From: Allomyces arbusculus
Taxonomy: Eukaryota > Blastocladiomycota > Blastocladiomycetes > Blastocladiales > Blastocladiaceae
Assembly: GCA_027604705.1 (NCBI GenBank)
Contig: JADHYV010000001.1
Coordinates: 248,001 to 312,000, forward strand
Direction of reading: 5' to 3'
Length of the DNA stretch: 64,000 nucleotides
Part shown: positions 10,587-22,383 of the stretch, piece after piece
Numbering within the stretch: the stretch's first letter is position 1
Layout of the letters: each line of letters opens with the position of its first letter
The notes under the pieces: generated by a model
The model's database searches: none
Seen by the model: only the letters and a program-made list of their open reading frames with translations
What the model was told of the DNA's origin: nothing
Made by a program: the position numbers and the translations under genes

Positions 10587-11579
10587 ATGACTCCGCAGCA
10601 TCTCACGGCCGCCGACGACTTGCGCGCGTTTGTCGACCGCTTCGACACGTTCCTGCTCGACATGGACGGCGTACTGTGGCAGGGCAGCGACATTATTGAT
10701 GGCGCGCGCGAGACGCTCGCGCAGTTCCGTGCCATGGGTACCATCACTCGCGCTTTGGCACCATCAAACAACGGCAGCGTGCAGCAACAACGGGGGTGGA
10801 GTGCTGACCGACCGGCCGCGTCCGATAACCATGTAGGCAAGCGCCTCATTTTCGTCACCAACAACTCGACCAAGTCGCGCGACTCGTACGTTGAGAAGCT
10901 GACCAAGCTCGGGTTCACGGGCGTCACGGCCGATGAGATTTTCGGCTCGTCCTACGCGACCGCATGCTACTTCACGACCATCGACTTCCCTAAGGACAAG
11001 CTGATTTACGTCATGGGCCAGCAAGGGATTGTGGACGAGTTTTCCGCCCAGGGGTTCCAAACGTGCGGGCTCGAGGATCAGGGCGCTGTCTTTCACGGCA
11101 TCGACGAGCTGGTCGCGATCCAGCCCGACGAGCGCATTGGCGCGGTCGTGTGCGGGTTTGACGGCTATTTGAACTACACCAAGCTCGCCAAGGCGCACAC
11201 CTACCTGCAAAACCCGGAAACGCTTTTCATTGCGACCAACGCTGACTCGCAATACCCCGTGTCGGGTCGCACTTTCCCGGGGACCGGCGCACTGTTCCAG
11301 CCACTCATCACGTCGACGGGTCGGCAACCGGTCGTGATTGGCAAGCCGCACGCGACCATGCTCGACGTGATCGTGGCCACGCACCACCTCGACCCGCTTC
11401 GCACGTGCATGGTCGGCGACCGGCTCGACACGGACATTGCGTTTGGCCGGCACGGCGGGTGCGCGACACTGCTGGTGCTGTCGGGCGTCACGCGCGAGGA
11501 CCAGGTGCCGTCGGCGCCCGAGGACATGCGGCCCGACTACATTGTCCCGTCCCTCGGCACGTTCCAAGACGTCTTGTAG
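10587..11579 (+). CDS. PHO13: HAD phosphatase, PHO13/phosphoglycolate-phosphatase type
   Basis: Haloacid dehalogenase phosphatase that hydrolyses small phosphate esters (p-nitrophenyl phosphate, 2-phosphoglycolate and related damaged metabolites). Exons are 10587-10737 and 10837-11579, 297 aa. HAD motif I is LLDMDGVLW (nucleophile and acid Asp), motif II is FVTNNST, motif III Lys is in IGKPHATML, and motif IV is MVGDRLDTDIAFG. The C2-type cap follows motif II. The 99-nt intron (gtacca donor, ctgac branch, atgtag acceptor) has no in-frame stop, so the unspliced ORF reads through with 33 extra residues between RAM and GKRLIFV that no homologue should have. The start was chosen at MTPQHLTAADD; the frame is open further upstream. 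Confidence 0.92.
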   Translation: MTPQHLTAADDLRAFVDRFDTFLLDMDGVLWQGSDIIDGARETLAQFRAMGTITRALAPSNNGSVQQQRGWSADRPAASDNHVGKRLIFVTNNSTKSRDSYVEKLTKLGFTGVTADEIFGSSYATACYFTTIDFPKDKLIYVMGQQGIVDEFSAQGFQTCGLEDQGAVFHGIDELVAIQPDERIGAVVCGFDGYLNYTKLAKAHTYLQNPETLFIATNADSQYPVSGRTFPGTGALFQPLITSTGRQPVVIGKPHATMLDVIVATHHLDPLRTCMVGDRLDTDIAFGRHGGCATLLVLSGVTREDQVPSAPEDMRPDYIVPSLGTFQDVL

Positions 11580-12102
11580 ATAATTTTGCCCGTAACGCCC
11601 TTATTGCGCATGACTCTCGTTAGCATAAATGTAATTTAGATTCTGATGCCCCCATTCGCTTTATCCCGGTCGTCAGGCCTGCAACGCAAAACTGCTGCTG
11701 ACTGCTGCTGCTGGTCGGCTGCTGGAGGTGGATTACTCCACCATGTTCACCCCGAGCTCAGGCTGCCGCGACGCCAGGGGCGCACAGGAGTGCACCGACT
11801 TGTCGCAAGCCCAAATCCAGCCGCCAACGCGCCAGATCTATGGCGCGCTACCTTGTCCACCCTGTTCTGCCCCGTCATGGTCGCCAGCTGATTGGCTCTG
11901 CCGTGTCTGCCAAACTATACGCGCGTAACACTGCGATTCCAACCATTTCCAGCCTGCATTTGCTCCAACACTTGGACTGCTCTACGACTCGATGCATTTC
12001 GCTGTGTCGGACTGTGCAATCTGCATCTTGCACCAACGCAATATTCGATAATCGCGGTTGGTCGAGGCGCTCCCTCGGTGGGTGCCGTGCTGCCACACCG
12101 AC
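11580..12102. other. Intergenic between phosphatase and G-alpha-like gene
   Basis: About 520 bases with CTG/GCTG-rich short repeats near 11690-11730. An ATG at 12058 is in frame with the next gene but gives an unconvincing MVEALPRW extension. Confidence 0.45.
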
Positions 12103-15100
12103 ATGGCCGCCAAAGCTCAAGTCGTGCCGCTGCGCGGAGCCGAAGTACCGGCCAAGATACCCACCGCCGACGAACCCGACGTGCCGAACCCACGATCTGG
12201 GCCCACTTTGCCATCAAGCAAGCGCACGTCGCCAACGCCGTCTCCACCAGGCACACCAACGTCGCAACGGACCACGTCGTCCACGCAACTGGCAGCGCCG
12301 CGTGTGTCCTCTCCGCTTGGACGCGCTCCTGCCTCTGCAACCACGGCGCCACGTGCCGAAGGCGGCGAGGAACCACTGCCGCGCGTGCATACAGCGCCCC
12401 GCCGTGCCGGCGATCCGACTCCTGTCTCTCCGCCAGCCGCTGTTCCGATTGCCGCTGGTCCGGCCACGCCGCTGCGATTTGCGCGAGCCGCACCGCCGGG
12501 TCTCTTGATACGGACCGGCTTCTCGGCGTCGACGGGGTCGCTCGATTCGCGCCCGCTCCGTGGGTCGCCACTGCGTGCTGCCGTCACGGTCAGCGACGAT
12601 GGCGAGAGCGATGACGGGGAAGGCAAGGATAGCGACGACGGCGACAGTGACGACGAGGTCGACGACGGCGAGAAGACCGCAGGCCAGAGCAAGTCGAGCA
12701 GCAACTCGCCGCAGCTGCCGCCGCCGTACCGCCAGCGCGGCGTCTCGTCCAAGTACTCGATCAGATCCAGGAGTGTCTCGCGCAGGAAATCGCGCATCGC
12801 CTCGTCGACGGACAGTGCCAAGGACGGGAAAGGGTCGCACGCGACACTGGTCAGGACGCCTGGCACGATGCCCGAAGACCATCGGCCTGATGGGATCACG
12901 GACCGCGTGATTCGCTACGTGAACGAAATGCGCAGCACGGCCATGGACCCGGCGCGGTTCGGGTTCCTGTCGCGATTGCATTTCTGGACGCTCTTGCTCG
13001 GGTGGGGGGTCAGCTTGGTTGACTGGTATGCGATCATCAACGCATGCTGGAACTATGCGTGGCTCGCCGACGCGCGCGTGGCAACAGGGCATTCACCTAC
13101 GAGCGCGGCTCCGGGGCATCCACCCGTAAGCGCGGCCGATATCGGCCAGGACCCGGCCATGCTCGTGCACGGCATTGCGCTGTCGATGCTCTTTGTGTCC
13201 GTTTGCAAGGAGGGACTGAAATTGGCGGCGTTTGGTGCGCTGCTTGCGGAGGCCAATGAGCATATGTCGAGTTGGCTTTATGGTTTGCATGTTTCATTTC
13301 TCTGTTAGCTGCGGACTGAACACTTACAAACGAAATGCCGTTCATGTAGCCTTTTGCACGCATTCTCTGTGGCTCTTTCCGACGATTCTCGTGTCGAAAG
13401 TGCACCAACGTCGTGTCTTGACGAGTGCGGCCCTCGTTTCTCATCCTCGCGGTTCGTATGGCCTGGCATATTCTTTGCTTTTGGGCTCCCAGCGTGACTG
13501 TTTTTGATGTTTCCCACAGTGGTCATGCCTGACTTGTTCCTCACCGACTTGCCGTTGTGCATGGAGGCCGTTTTGCGCGTCATGTACCAGCCCTCGTGGT
13601 TTCTGTTTGCGAATGCCGTCATCATCCTCGCGTCAACTTCGTTCCACATGTCGCGGCTCATCTGGATGGTCATTCTCAATCTCAACGAGTACGGCAACCG
13701 GCGACAGCGCATCCAGTCGCGGCAGTCGGCGGTCGAAAAATGGATTCACGAGGTGCAGACAACGATCGGCCTGATTGGCGCATCGAGCCAACGCGACCAG
13801 TTTTTGCTCGCGCTGACGGACCCGAGCGCGACGCTCGCGCAGAGCACGGGCTCGACCAAAGGGTCGATCCTGAAGCGCGCGACCACATGGCTCAGCCGCG
13901 GCGACTCCCCCACGACCAGTTTGGCTAACATTTCTGGGTTCCTCGCTGCGCCGCTCCTTCGGCGCAGGGAAAATTCGCGGTCGTCGCTTGCATCGACCAA
14001 GCAGCGGTCCAAGACCGAGGGCGACCTCTCGTTGACGGCACTACCGTCGCTCGCCGACTTGCCTGCGGCCGAACCCAAAAGTCCGCCGCCTCTGCCGTCC
14101 CCACTACCACCGCCGACGCCGCAATCGACAGACGATGCTGTCCCACCAGCGCCGACGACGGCGACGCCACCAATCCCGCCTGCTCCACCGGCAGCACCAC
14201 TCCCGCCATCGTGGCCCACGTTCATGCAAGTCTACGCGGTGCTCTGTTTCCGCGCCGTGTTTGACCTAGCCATGGACCGGATTATGACGGGCACTGACAA
14301 TGCGTCACGTACACGCGACGAGTTTCGCACATGTTTGCGCCGGCACGCTGCAGCACTGCGGCACCTCGATCCGGCGGCCAAGGGTGGCGGCCCTTGGGCG
14401 CTCGATTTACGCGGGTCGCAACAGGTCGGCAAGACTACCGTCGCAGCCATGATCGAGCTTGCACAGTGTGCGTGGGTCCGCGAGACGGCGCGCGCCTGGG
14501 CCGATCCGGCACGACGTGCGATGTGGTTGGGCCGGTGGGCGCCGGGGCTCGCGGCGGTCGCGAAAAAGGCGCGCGGTGGCGCACTTGTGGCGTTGCGGCC
14601 AAGGGACGTCGTCGGGGTAGTGCCGTTGGTCGCCGACGTGAATTACCGGTACGCATTTCCAGTTGGGATTGAACGGGGATTCCGCTCGGTGTCGTTGTCG
14701 AATCGCGAACTCACTGGTTAAGCTTTGCGTGTCTTGAACGTTAGGATCCTCAACTACCTCGGGCCCATGCTCCTCCGGAAACCGGTCCCGGAGTCGGTCA
14801 TGGACTTGATCCCAAGGTCGCTCGGCGAGCTTGTTTTCCGTGGGTGCTGGCCCACGCACTTCACGCGCGTCCCGGCGGGGGATGTAATTGATAATTGCAC
14901 GGTCGTTGACTTTGACCTCGACGCGGCCTTGAATTGGACGAGCGGGGGCGACGGGGCCGAAGAGAAGCAGGTCGATAAATCAGGCGAAACTCGACCGGGT
15001 CCGCGGCAGCCACCACCGAGCAGTGTGCTGATGAACGATTTGCGCCGAGATATGGTGCGTGCTGGGACTCTTGGCGCAGCAGGGTATGCATTGGCTCACG

Positions 15101-15930
15101 CTCATGGCCCACTCGTCTAGCACGTGTTTCTTGACGCGGCGGTGCTGCTGTTCGACATGGACGAGTTTGATCGGTTCGAGTTGGACCAGTACGGCAAGCG
15201 CACGACGCGATGGCAGAGCCATTTCCGGCTCCTGGACCAAGTGCTCGACAATGACATGCGGTCGTGCCGCGTTGTCGTCGTGTGGTGCAACTACCACAAG
15301 TTCAAGGTGCGTTCTTCACTGTGCTGGTTGCGACATTCGCTTCTCGCGCAACCGCACTCGATATTGACCCTGTCTCACACTTCCTTGATGCAGGGTCGCA
15401 TCATGAACCGCCAGTATATCGCCACGATCACAAACGACCTGCTCGAAGCCTACCCGACGCTCCCCACTGTTGCACGACAAATTCGCGCGGCCAAGCGCCC
15501 AAGAAGGAGCGATGGCGGGTCGGCCTCGCGGCGCCGCAGCGAGCTCGTCCTCCCGCCAACGCACCGACCCAGCGTAATCCCGCTGCCCACGTTCGACTGC
15601 GACATGCCAAAGCCAACCTCGACGCTCATGGCCGCGGTCATGGCGGCAGGCACGACGAGCCCGCAAGCGACGTTGCCGCAACAGATGCCGTCCACGACGT
15701 CCCTCTCGGCATCGTCGTCGACCTCGGACCACGACAAAACACTGACGGCGCGTATTTTGCACTATTACTTTGAGCGCAAGTTTGCGCAGCTCGACCTTAC
15801 GATTCAGCCCGGTGGGCCTGCCACGGATTTGTTGACGGATGCGAGTGGGACATTGCCGGTCGTGCAGAATGTGCTCGAGGTGGTCAGACGCCGGCACTTT
15901 TTGCGGAAGCTCGAGGACGGGACGGTATGA
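12103..15930 (+). CDS. Multi-pass membrane protein fused to a G-alpha-like domain
   Basis: Predicted 1,128-aa protein. Exons are 12103-13282, 13520-14693, 14745-15054, 15121-15306 and 15394-15930. Residues 1-280 are disordered (Pro/Ser-rich, then acidic DDGESDDGE). Residues about 290-450 hold at least four hydrophobic helices (FWTLLLGWGVSLVDWYA; MLVHGIALSMLFVSV; DLFLTDLPLCMEAVLRV; FLFANAVIILASTSFHMS). A Pro-rich linker leads to a P-loop, GSQQVGKTT (about 692). What follows tracks G-alpha order: a helical-domain-like part, TRVPAGDVI at switch I, VVDFDLDAALNW at the DVGGQR position, AAVLLFDMDEFDRF, VVVVWCNYHKF at the NKxD strand, and TDASGTLPVVQNVLEVV at the TCATDT/alpha-5 region. The last membrane helices and the P-loop lie in one uninterrupted exon, so the fusion is directly visible. 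The third intron (51 nt) is the weakest splice choice. Nucleotide binding is doubtful. Confidence 0.8.
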
Positions 15931-16270
15931 AGGACTTGCTTGGGCTGGGACGACGCGATGTGGTGGGGGGTGAGTGCAGGTGGTGGAGGGCTCGCGTGAG
16001 CACGTTCAAAAGCCTGAGCAGCAAAATCGAGCAGAATCGCGGCATTGGCGCGATCAATACTTGATCAAACACGTCGGATAGGAGTGCCTGGTTCGAGGCA
16101 ATCAAGTTGCGACAGGGTCTCGTGACAGCACGCCGCGCGTTACTTGGGGATGTGAATTTGCGACTCACACAAGGAAAGGCTTCGTGGTCGACGACTTTTC
16201 GGTCACCTCGGCGACGACCGTGGCGACGACCATCCAATTCGCCCGTCCCGCCCACGGAAGTGCACGCAAC
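15931..16270. other. Intergenic upstream of NCBP1
   Basis: About 340 bases; nothing recognised beyond short antisense ORFs. Confidence 0.45.
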
Positions 16271-19200
16271 ATGAGCTACCATGGTATTGGGTCAAGCTGT
16301 CCAGGGCAAGGCTGGCTGCCGCCCCGGGTCTCGAGGAGACCCAGTGAGCCGGCCGCTGTCATCGTCAGAGCACGAAGACTCGAATGCGCGCTGCAAGCGT
16401 CCACGATGAACACCATATCGAACACAACATTGACGAGCGAGCCGCGGTCGTTTGCCTCCAGGTAGTCGGCCCTCGTTCCCTCGCCGCGGCGGGCGTAACC
16501 GGCACCAGCTCGACCCGTTGGTCGAGGAGGCCGAGAAGTTGCGGTCGTTGATTATCATGGTTGGCGACAAGGTATATATATCGCTTGCTCAAGATTGGCA
16601 CTGTTGTGCCCATGTCGTGCCCGCAGTGGTTTCTCGTTACCGCTGAAGTCCAGGTCGCCGCTGCCGTTGGAAGTCATTGTGGGTCGCCCTGGAGTACTGA
16701 CTGACCAACTTTTAACCATGATCAATCCAGCCCATTCAAGCGGTCGCTATGATCAACGACGTAGCCACCGTCATTGTCCGCGACTACCACAGGCACCAGG
16801 ACACGGTCTTGACCACGTTTGCCGGATGGTATGGTCGAAATCCCGCATCGTCGTTCGTTGATCACGCCTCGCTCACCATTTGAGCGACCTTCACCAGTAC
16901 GGCCGAACTCTCGCACAAGCCGCACGTCTACGCGTGCATGCTTGCGGCCATTACCGCGCAGGACGCGGCAGTCGGCAAGACGATTCTCGAGTCGATTCAC
17001 GAGCACCTGCACAGTGCGTTTGCGCACGACCGCGCATCGCAGCTGCGCAGCATGTACCGTTTCTTTGCGTGCGCGACGGAACTGCACTTGTTTGCGGGGG
17101 ACGACTACCTCGCGTTCCTAATCACGCCGCTCCTGGCGTCGCTTGCCAACGGGCACACTGATAACCGCAACGACCTCTACGCGTCAATTTTGCTGGCGGC
17201 GATCCCGTTTGTCCCCGTGGCATTGCGCGCGCAGGTGCCTTCGATCCTCGCGGCAATTGAGCAGTACGTGACAACGCGCAACGCCAGTGCCGAGCGCTTG
17301 GCCGCCCTCGAGGCACTGCGCCCGCTCGATCCGGCGGTCGCGCCGTTCGAACAGCCTGATGCTCTGTCCCTGACGCTGCGCCAAGTCTCAGGCGCGTTCC
17401 AGGCAGCGGCCGCTGCCGCAGCCGAGGCCGACGGCGATGCGCTCGCGGGATCCGTATTCCCCATGACCACGTGGCCGCAAGCATTTGTGCAGCCGGCGGG
17501 CGAAGCGGCACCGCTGGCACTCGCAGCGCTGCAGTTGCCGGAACACGTCTCTATTCCGCATTTCGATGCACCGGCCCCTGTCATGTTCCGCGTCTTCGAC
17601 GATGACTTGACTGTCGTGCCGGGTACCGAGAACGAATTTGTCCCGCAGGTGCCCAAGACGTTGACCATGGAGCGCATGATTGCCGTTGACGTTTTGCACG
17701 ATCTGCTCAACAACATTCAGTTCAACCACAAGGAGGGCGTGCGGTACCTGATGGACCTCAAGCTCATGTTCCAAGAGGGCACGTTTGTTCTCGATACTGA
17801 AGAGGCCGCAATCGTGGGCCCGTCGCAGGGCAAACACCCGCAGGCGCCGCAGTACAACTTTGAGCAGCTGCTCATGGAAACGCTGTTTGGCGCGCTCTTC
17901 CGCCTGCCGCTGCCGCAGGTGCGTCCCGTCTTCTATACAGACGTGGTCATGGGGCTCGCGCGGTCGTCGCCGAAACGCATTGCGCCGGCGCTTGGCAAGG
18001 CGATCCAGGTCTCATTTGGCCGGCTCGAGGCTATGGACGTGGACTGTCTGGTCCGTCTCGTCGACTTATTCTCGCACCACCTGAGCAATTTCTCGTTTGG
18101 CTGGAACTGGAACGATTGGGCGTTTGTGCTCGGCGGCAATGACGATAATGATGACGCCATGGACACCGACGAGTACACGAAGCGGCGCGCGTTTGTGCTG
18201 GCCGTGCTCGACCGCATCACGCGGCTCGCGTACCACGACCGCATCAAGGGCACGCTTCCCGCGGCCTTCCACACGACCTATGACCGTATGCAGCCGACGA
18301 GTGTCCCCGAGTACCCGTCGCCGCAGCACGCCAGTTTTGCCGAACAGATTGCCGACCAGGTGCGCGCACGTGCGCCGGTCGATGATGTCTGGGCGTACAC
18401 GGAACAATTTCAGCGCAACATGGGCGAGGCTGCGTCGCCCGTGGCCCTGCGGCACACGGTCATGACGGCGTTGCTCGCGCACGGGCAAAAGACGTTTTCG
18501 CATACCATGACCGTTTTGGAGCGGTACTTGGCGGTCCTCAAACGGCTCGTCGCCGGGGACGTCGCCGCCAAGCGGCACTTGGTCGCGTCGACGTATGCGT
18601 TCTGGCGCCACAACCACCAGTTTTTCTTGATCGTGCTCGACAAACTCCTGCACTACCGCGTGCTCGAGCCCGTGCATGCCGCGCAGTGGCTCGTCGCCAT
18701 GGTGCAGGGCGAGCAGGAGGTGCTGGAACCGATGGGCGCAGACGCACCGCTTGCCGAGCCGCTCGATTCACCTGGACCCGTCTTTGTGCTCGAGGTGCTG
18801 TGCCTGACGATCAAAAAGGCGCTCGCGCGTATTGACTTGCTTGAGGACAAGCTGCGCCGCGCGCGGGCCATGGATAGTGGTGCGTGCGGTTTATTTTTTT
18901 CGTCCAGTGGCGACACGCGACTGACACTTTGTGGGAGCAGAAAACGAGGGCGACATTACGACCATTGAGGCCAACCTGGCGACCGCAATCCCGGAAAAGC
19001 ACACGCTCTTTGCCTACATTACTGAGTCACTGCTCGACCAGGCCGCGCAGGAGCCGCAGTCGCAAGAGCGCACGCAGTGGTCGAGTTGGACGCTCGGCAG
19101 TCTGCTGACGCTGCTGCGCATGGTATGCTGTTGTTGTTCGACCAAATACCGTATCTTGAGGTCCCACGACTGACTCTTCCTGGCTTAACTAGTACTTTGC

Positions 19201-19306
19201 TGACCTCGACGGCGATCTGCGCACCGAAATTCAAAACCTCGTGATGCAACGCGCACCAAGCGACGAAATGAAGGCCGTCTTCCTCGCGGTCCTGCGCATG
19301 GAATAG
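16271..19306 (+). CDS. NCBP1: Nuclear cap-binding complex large subunit (CBP80), eight exons
   Basis: Large subunit of the nuclear cap-binding complex. With CBP20 it binds the m7G cap and links transcription to splicing, export and decay. Proposed exons: 16271-16283, 16345-16398, 16462-16571, 16649-16682, 16741-16828, 16898-18879, 18941-19122, 19193-19306, giving 858 aa (human 790). The N-terminus is a basic tail (KRSRPSFPRRGGR) followed by the MIF4G-type helix LVEEAEKLRSLIIMVGDK. The most telling segment is [21 protein letters not shown], close to human [37 protein letters not shown] also matches. Exon 4 and its borders are uncertain; the rest closes in phase. The first coding exon is only 13 nt. 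The gene is convergent with the ALDH-like gene. Confidence 0.9.
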
Positions 19307-19629
19307 CGTGCGAGAGGACCGGGGGCGGGGATTGTGTATGTCAGTCAGTGATTGAATACTCTTCATGACCCGAAAGGTGGTGGCGCATTTCGCCAGGATA
19401 GAACCATTGATGTTGTTCACTCTCAACATCTTTGCCACGGCCGAGAGTTTGAGCAAGCCAGATATGTTCGCCTGTCGACCTCGTATTTCATCGCTGTTCG
19501 CGGTTCTACGGTCATATATTTTGAACGAACAGGAAGTCTTTACACAAAAGAAGACGAATAAACAACGAACGAAGCGCAAGGTCCCTCCACCCCTTTCTTT
19601 CCGCACATTAACGCCAACCAAAGCACGGG
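19307..19629. other. Convergent 3' intergenic region, NCBP1 / ALDH-like gene
   Basis: About 320 bases with AT-richer patches (near 19500-19565) expected of two facing 3' UTRs. No gene seen. Confidence 0.5.
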
Positions 19630-22160
19630 TTACCGTGACATGCGCTCGCGCATGTACCACGCCGCGCCGGCGCCGACCACGCCCAATACCGTTACGGACA
19701 CGGCCGTGGGCATCCACTCGCGCACTCGTGCGCCCCACGGCTTTTTCGGTGGCGGAACGGCGTGCCACCCTTGTCGCTTGGCCAAGTTCTTGAGTTTACC
19801 GCGCGTCGTGGGCGGGAACCGCGACCGTGCGTCGGCCGAGGCGGCAAGGTAGTTGCGTGGGCAAAAGATTTGTGGCTGTGCATTCGAAAAAGCACGGAAG
19901 AGCGAAATGGCCGATGGTGCGGCTGCAGCCAAGGTCGCGGAAATCGTCTCGTTGACGCGGAACGGCGACAGCGTGTCATTGACGACGACCCCGACCGCAT
20001 AGTGCGGAGGGAACTTGTCGCGGCGCTTGGTAAAGTGATACACGATCCCAAACGGATGCCGCGCGCGCATAAACTCGAGGTGGTCTTCTTTGGGCAGCAC
20101 GACCAAGGGCAGCACGGGCCCTGGGCACGGTCCGGCAAGCAGCGCCGAGTTCGGGTCGCACACAACGACCGTCGGTGCTACCACACGCGTCGCGTCGCTC
20201 CACATCCCGCCCTCAACGACCCCACCGCGGGGCGGTTTCGCAGCACGCGCTTTCTTCCCCGTCCGTCCATGCGCGCGCGCATCCTCGGGTCCGGGCCCGA
20301 GCGCGGCAGCGCCGCCCATTGACGCGAGCCCAAGCGGGCGCGAAACAGCGAGATGGTCATCATCATCGTCTTCCGACGACGAGAGCAGCAGGTCGTTTTC
20401 GGCCGGGTCGAGCACGGCAGACGAGGCTAGCACGTCTGTGTGCTGGATGAGCAGAGCCTTGACTTGGTCGAGCACGCCCGTTGATGGCACGCGACTGTAC
20501 TCGTCCTGGACAAACGGGTTACCCGTGTACATGTCAACAATTGCCTGCTGCAGGTGCGTAATGAGTGGCGCCTTGAGTTCCGGGAGCGTGACAATGTAGG
20601 ACGGCTTGTACGGAAACATGCCCGCAGAAGTGAAGGCCGACTCGACGATACGTCGTGCTGCGAGCGGGACAATGGACGGGTCGTCGATGATTGCGGGGCT
20701 GGTTGGGGACGAGGTTCACGACCGTCAGTGAAGTGGTCGCGCCAAGCACAATCTGCGAGGAAGGAGTCGCGTACCATTTCAGATACCGGTCAAACTTGAC
20801 GGGAATCCCCATCGACCCGGCCCTCATGCACGGTTCCGGGTTGCCGATGTCGGCCGACCACACAAAGTCGACGGGCGGCGGGACGTGGTAAAACGCATCG
20901 TGCAAGGCAATGCAATCCTCGTCGAGGTACTGCGGCGCCAGTTGCCGGAGCAAACTCGACACGGCGGGCGCGTCCGGGTGTGGCGTAACCATGATGCAGT
21001 TGCCTGCAGCGACGGCCGCGGCCAAGGGCACGAGTGCGTGCATGACTGGGTACTCGCACGAGCTGAAGAGCAGGATCAGGCCGCGCGGAGCCGCGGTGCG
21101 GGCGAGCGTGGGTGCGTAGACTGTTAGGCGGTCGTGAAATGAGTAACAAGAGCTATTCGAACGGTTCCGAAATGGCAAAAACGTACGGAAACCTGTTTCC
21201 AGGTGCTGCTTTTCGCACCAAGATGGTCCATTCGCCCAGGCAATCGCAATCTGCGTTTCGGCCGTCTTGAGCTCAAACAGCGCCTCGCGCCGGCACCGGC
21301 CGTCCTGGCACAGCGCGCTCAGCCAGCGTTCGTGGTGTTCGGCGAGCATGCGGCCGAGCGCGTAGACTTGGCTCTGTCGCCAAGATTGCGGGGTTGATCG
21401 GCCGTTGCGGAAGGCCTCTTTCAAGGCTTGCGCCGTCTAGATGCATCGACGTCGGCAGGCAGGGGGTGAGCATCTTGTTCATCGTCGAGAAACAAGGATC
21501 GTGAGTTCGGACCTCGTTGGCGGCCTGTGCGGCAATCTGGTCGCGCACGCCAAACGCCGAGTCGCTGGAGAAGCTGCCGGGCGATTGAGGGCGCATGGTC
21601 GGGCCGTCATTGAAGAAGCCAGCGGAACGCAGGTACGACGTTGGCGACATGGGTGTGTGGTTTCCTTGCCCCGCGCCGTCGCCAGCACCACCTGCATGCC
21701 CTGCACCGCCACGAAGCGCACCGCCCGGGGCACCGGCGCCTGTTGCGAGCGCCGTTGGTCCGAACCCGAGGTTGGCGAGGTGGTGGTCGCTGTCCTGTTC
21801 CATTTCCGAGCTAAACATGCCGCTGGTCGTGGCCGTTGGTGCGCGCTGGTCGTCGGTTCGCGCATCGTCGCTGTCGTCGTCGATATCCTCGTCCTCGGCA
21901 TCCTGCTCGCTCGTGTCCTCGTCCTGATCTTGGCCGCGGTATGGCGGTACGGGGCTCACGGGGGACTTGAATAGGCGCGGCGAGAGAGCGTGCAGTGCGG
22001 CCGTGGAAATGGCGCCGGGGCCGGACTGACTCGGATCCAGGGTGGGCGGCGCGCTGAGGAAGGGGTCCCCAAGCGACTGCGGGTGCTGCGCAGGGTAGGC
22101 TGCCATCATGGCGGTTAGTGCGCGGACCGCGTCGTGGCGACCAGAATGCACCACCGACAT
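19630..22160 (-). CDS. ALDH3-like pseudoenzyme with C-terminal membrane anchor
   Basis: Exons (minus): 22160-21513, 21436-21193, 21120-20787, 20698-19630; 764 aa. Residues 1-216 are low-complexity and acidic. An ALDH class 3 fold follows: TAQALKEAFRNGRSTPQSW, then GLILLFSSCEYPVMHALVPLAAAVAAGN (like GPWNYPF...AIAAGN), RRIVESAFTSAGMFPYKPSYIV (like RRI.WGKF.N.GQTC.APDYIL), and PGPVLPLVVL (like IFGPVLPIV). A terminal helix, TAVSVTVLGVVGAGAAWYM, ends in basic residues, as in membrane-anchored fatty aldehyde dehydrogenases. Key residues are absent: the nucleophile Cys of GQTC reads GMFPY; the ELGGK segment with the general-base Glu is missing; the NADP-binding Lys of KPSE reads TPHPD; the EIFGP Glu reads GPCPGP. 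Dehydrogenase activity is therefore unlikely. Role unknown; a scaffold or lipid-sensing function is speculation. Confidence 0.85.
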
Positions 22161-22383
22161 GGCAACATTGGATGAAAGTGTCTCGCACCACTCCGCCTGG
22201 GCTCGCGTGGCTTACGCGTGATGTTAGCAGGTTTGGCGCGTCTGTCTCGCACCGCTCCACCTTGATGGCCGGTTTGGAGCCAAGGCGCACTGCGATGCCC
22301 GCGTGCTCAATCAAGACGCCGGCAATGCTTCCAAGGCACAAGATCTCTGAAACCCCGTGCAGCTGTTGCTTGACGTGACAGAA

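Noticed and set aside
20699-20786. Apparent one-base frameshift in the ALDH-like gene
   Set aside because: Resolved as an 88-nt intron (gtatct donor, cactgac branch, accag acceptor) that restores the frame as D-R-P-A-I-I-D.
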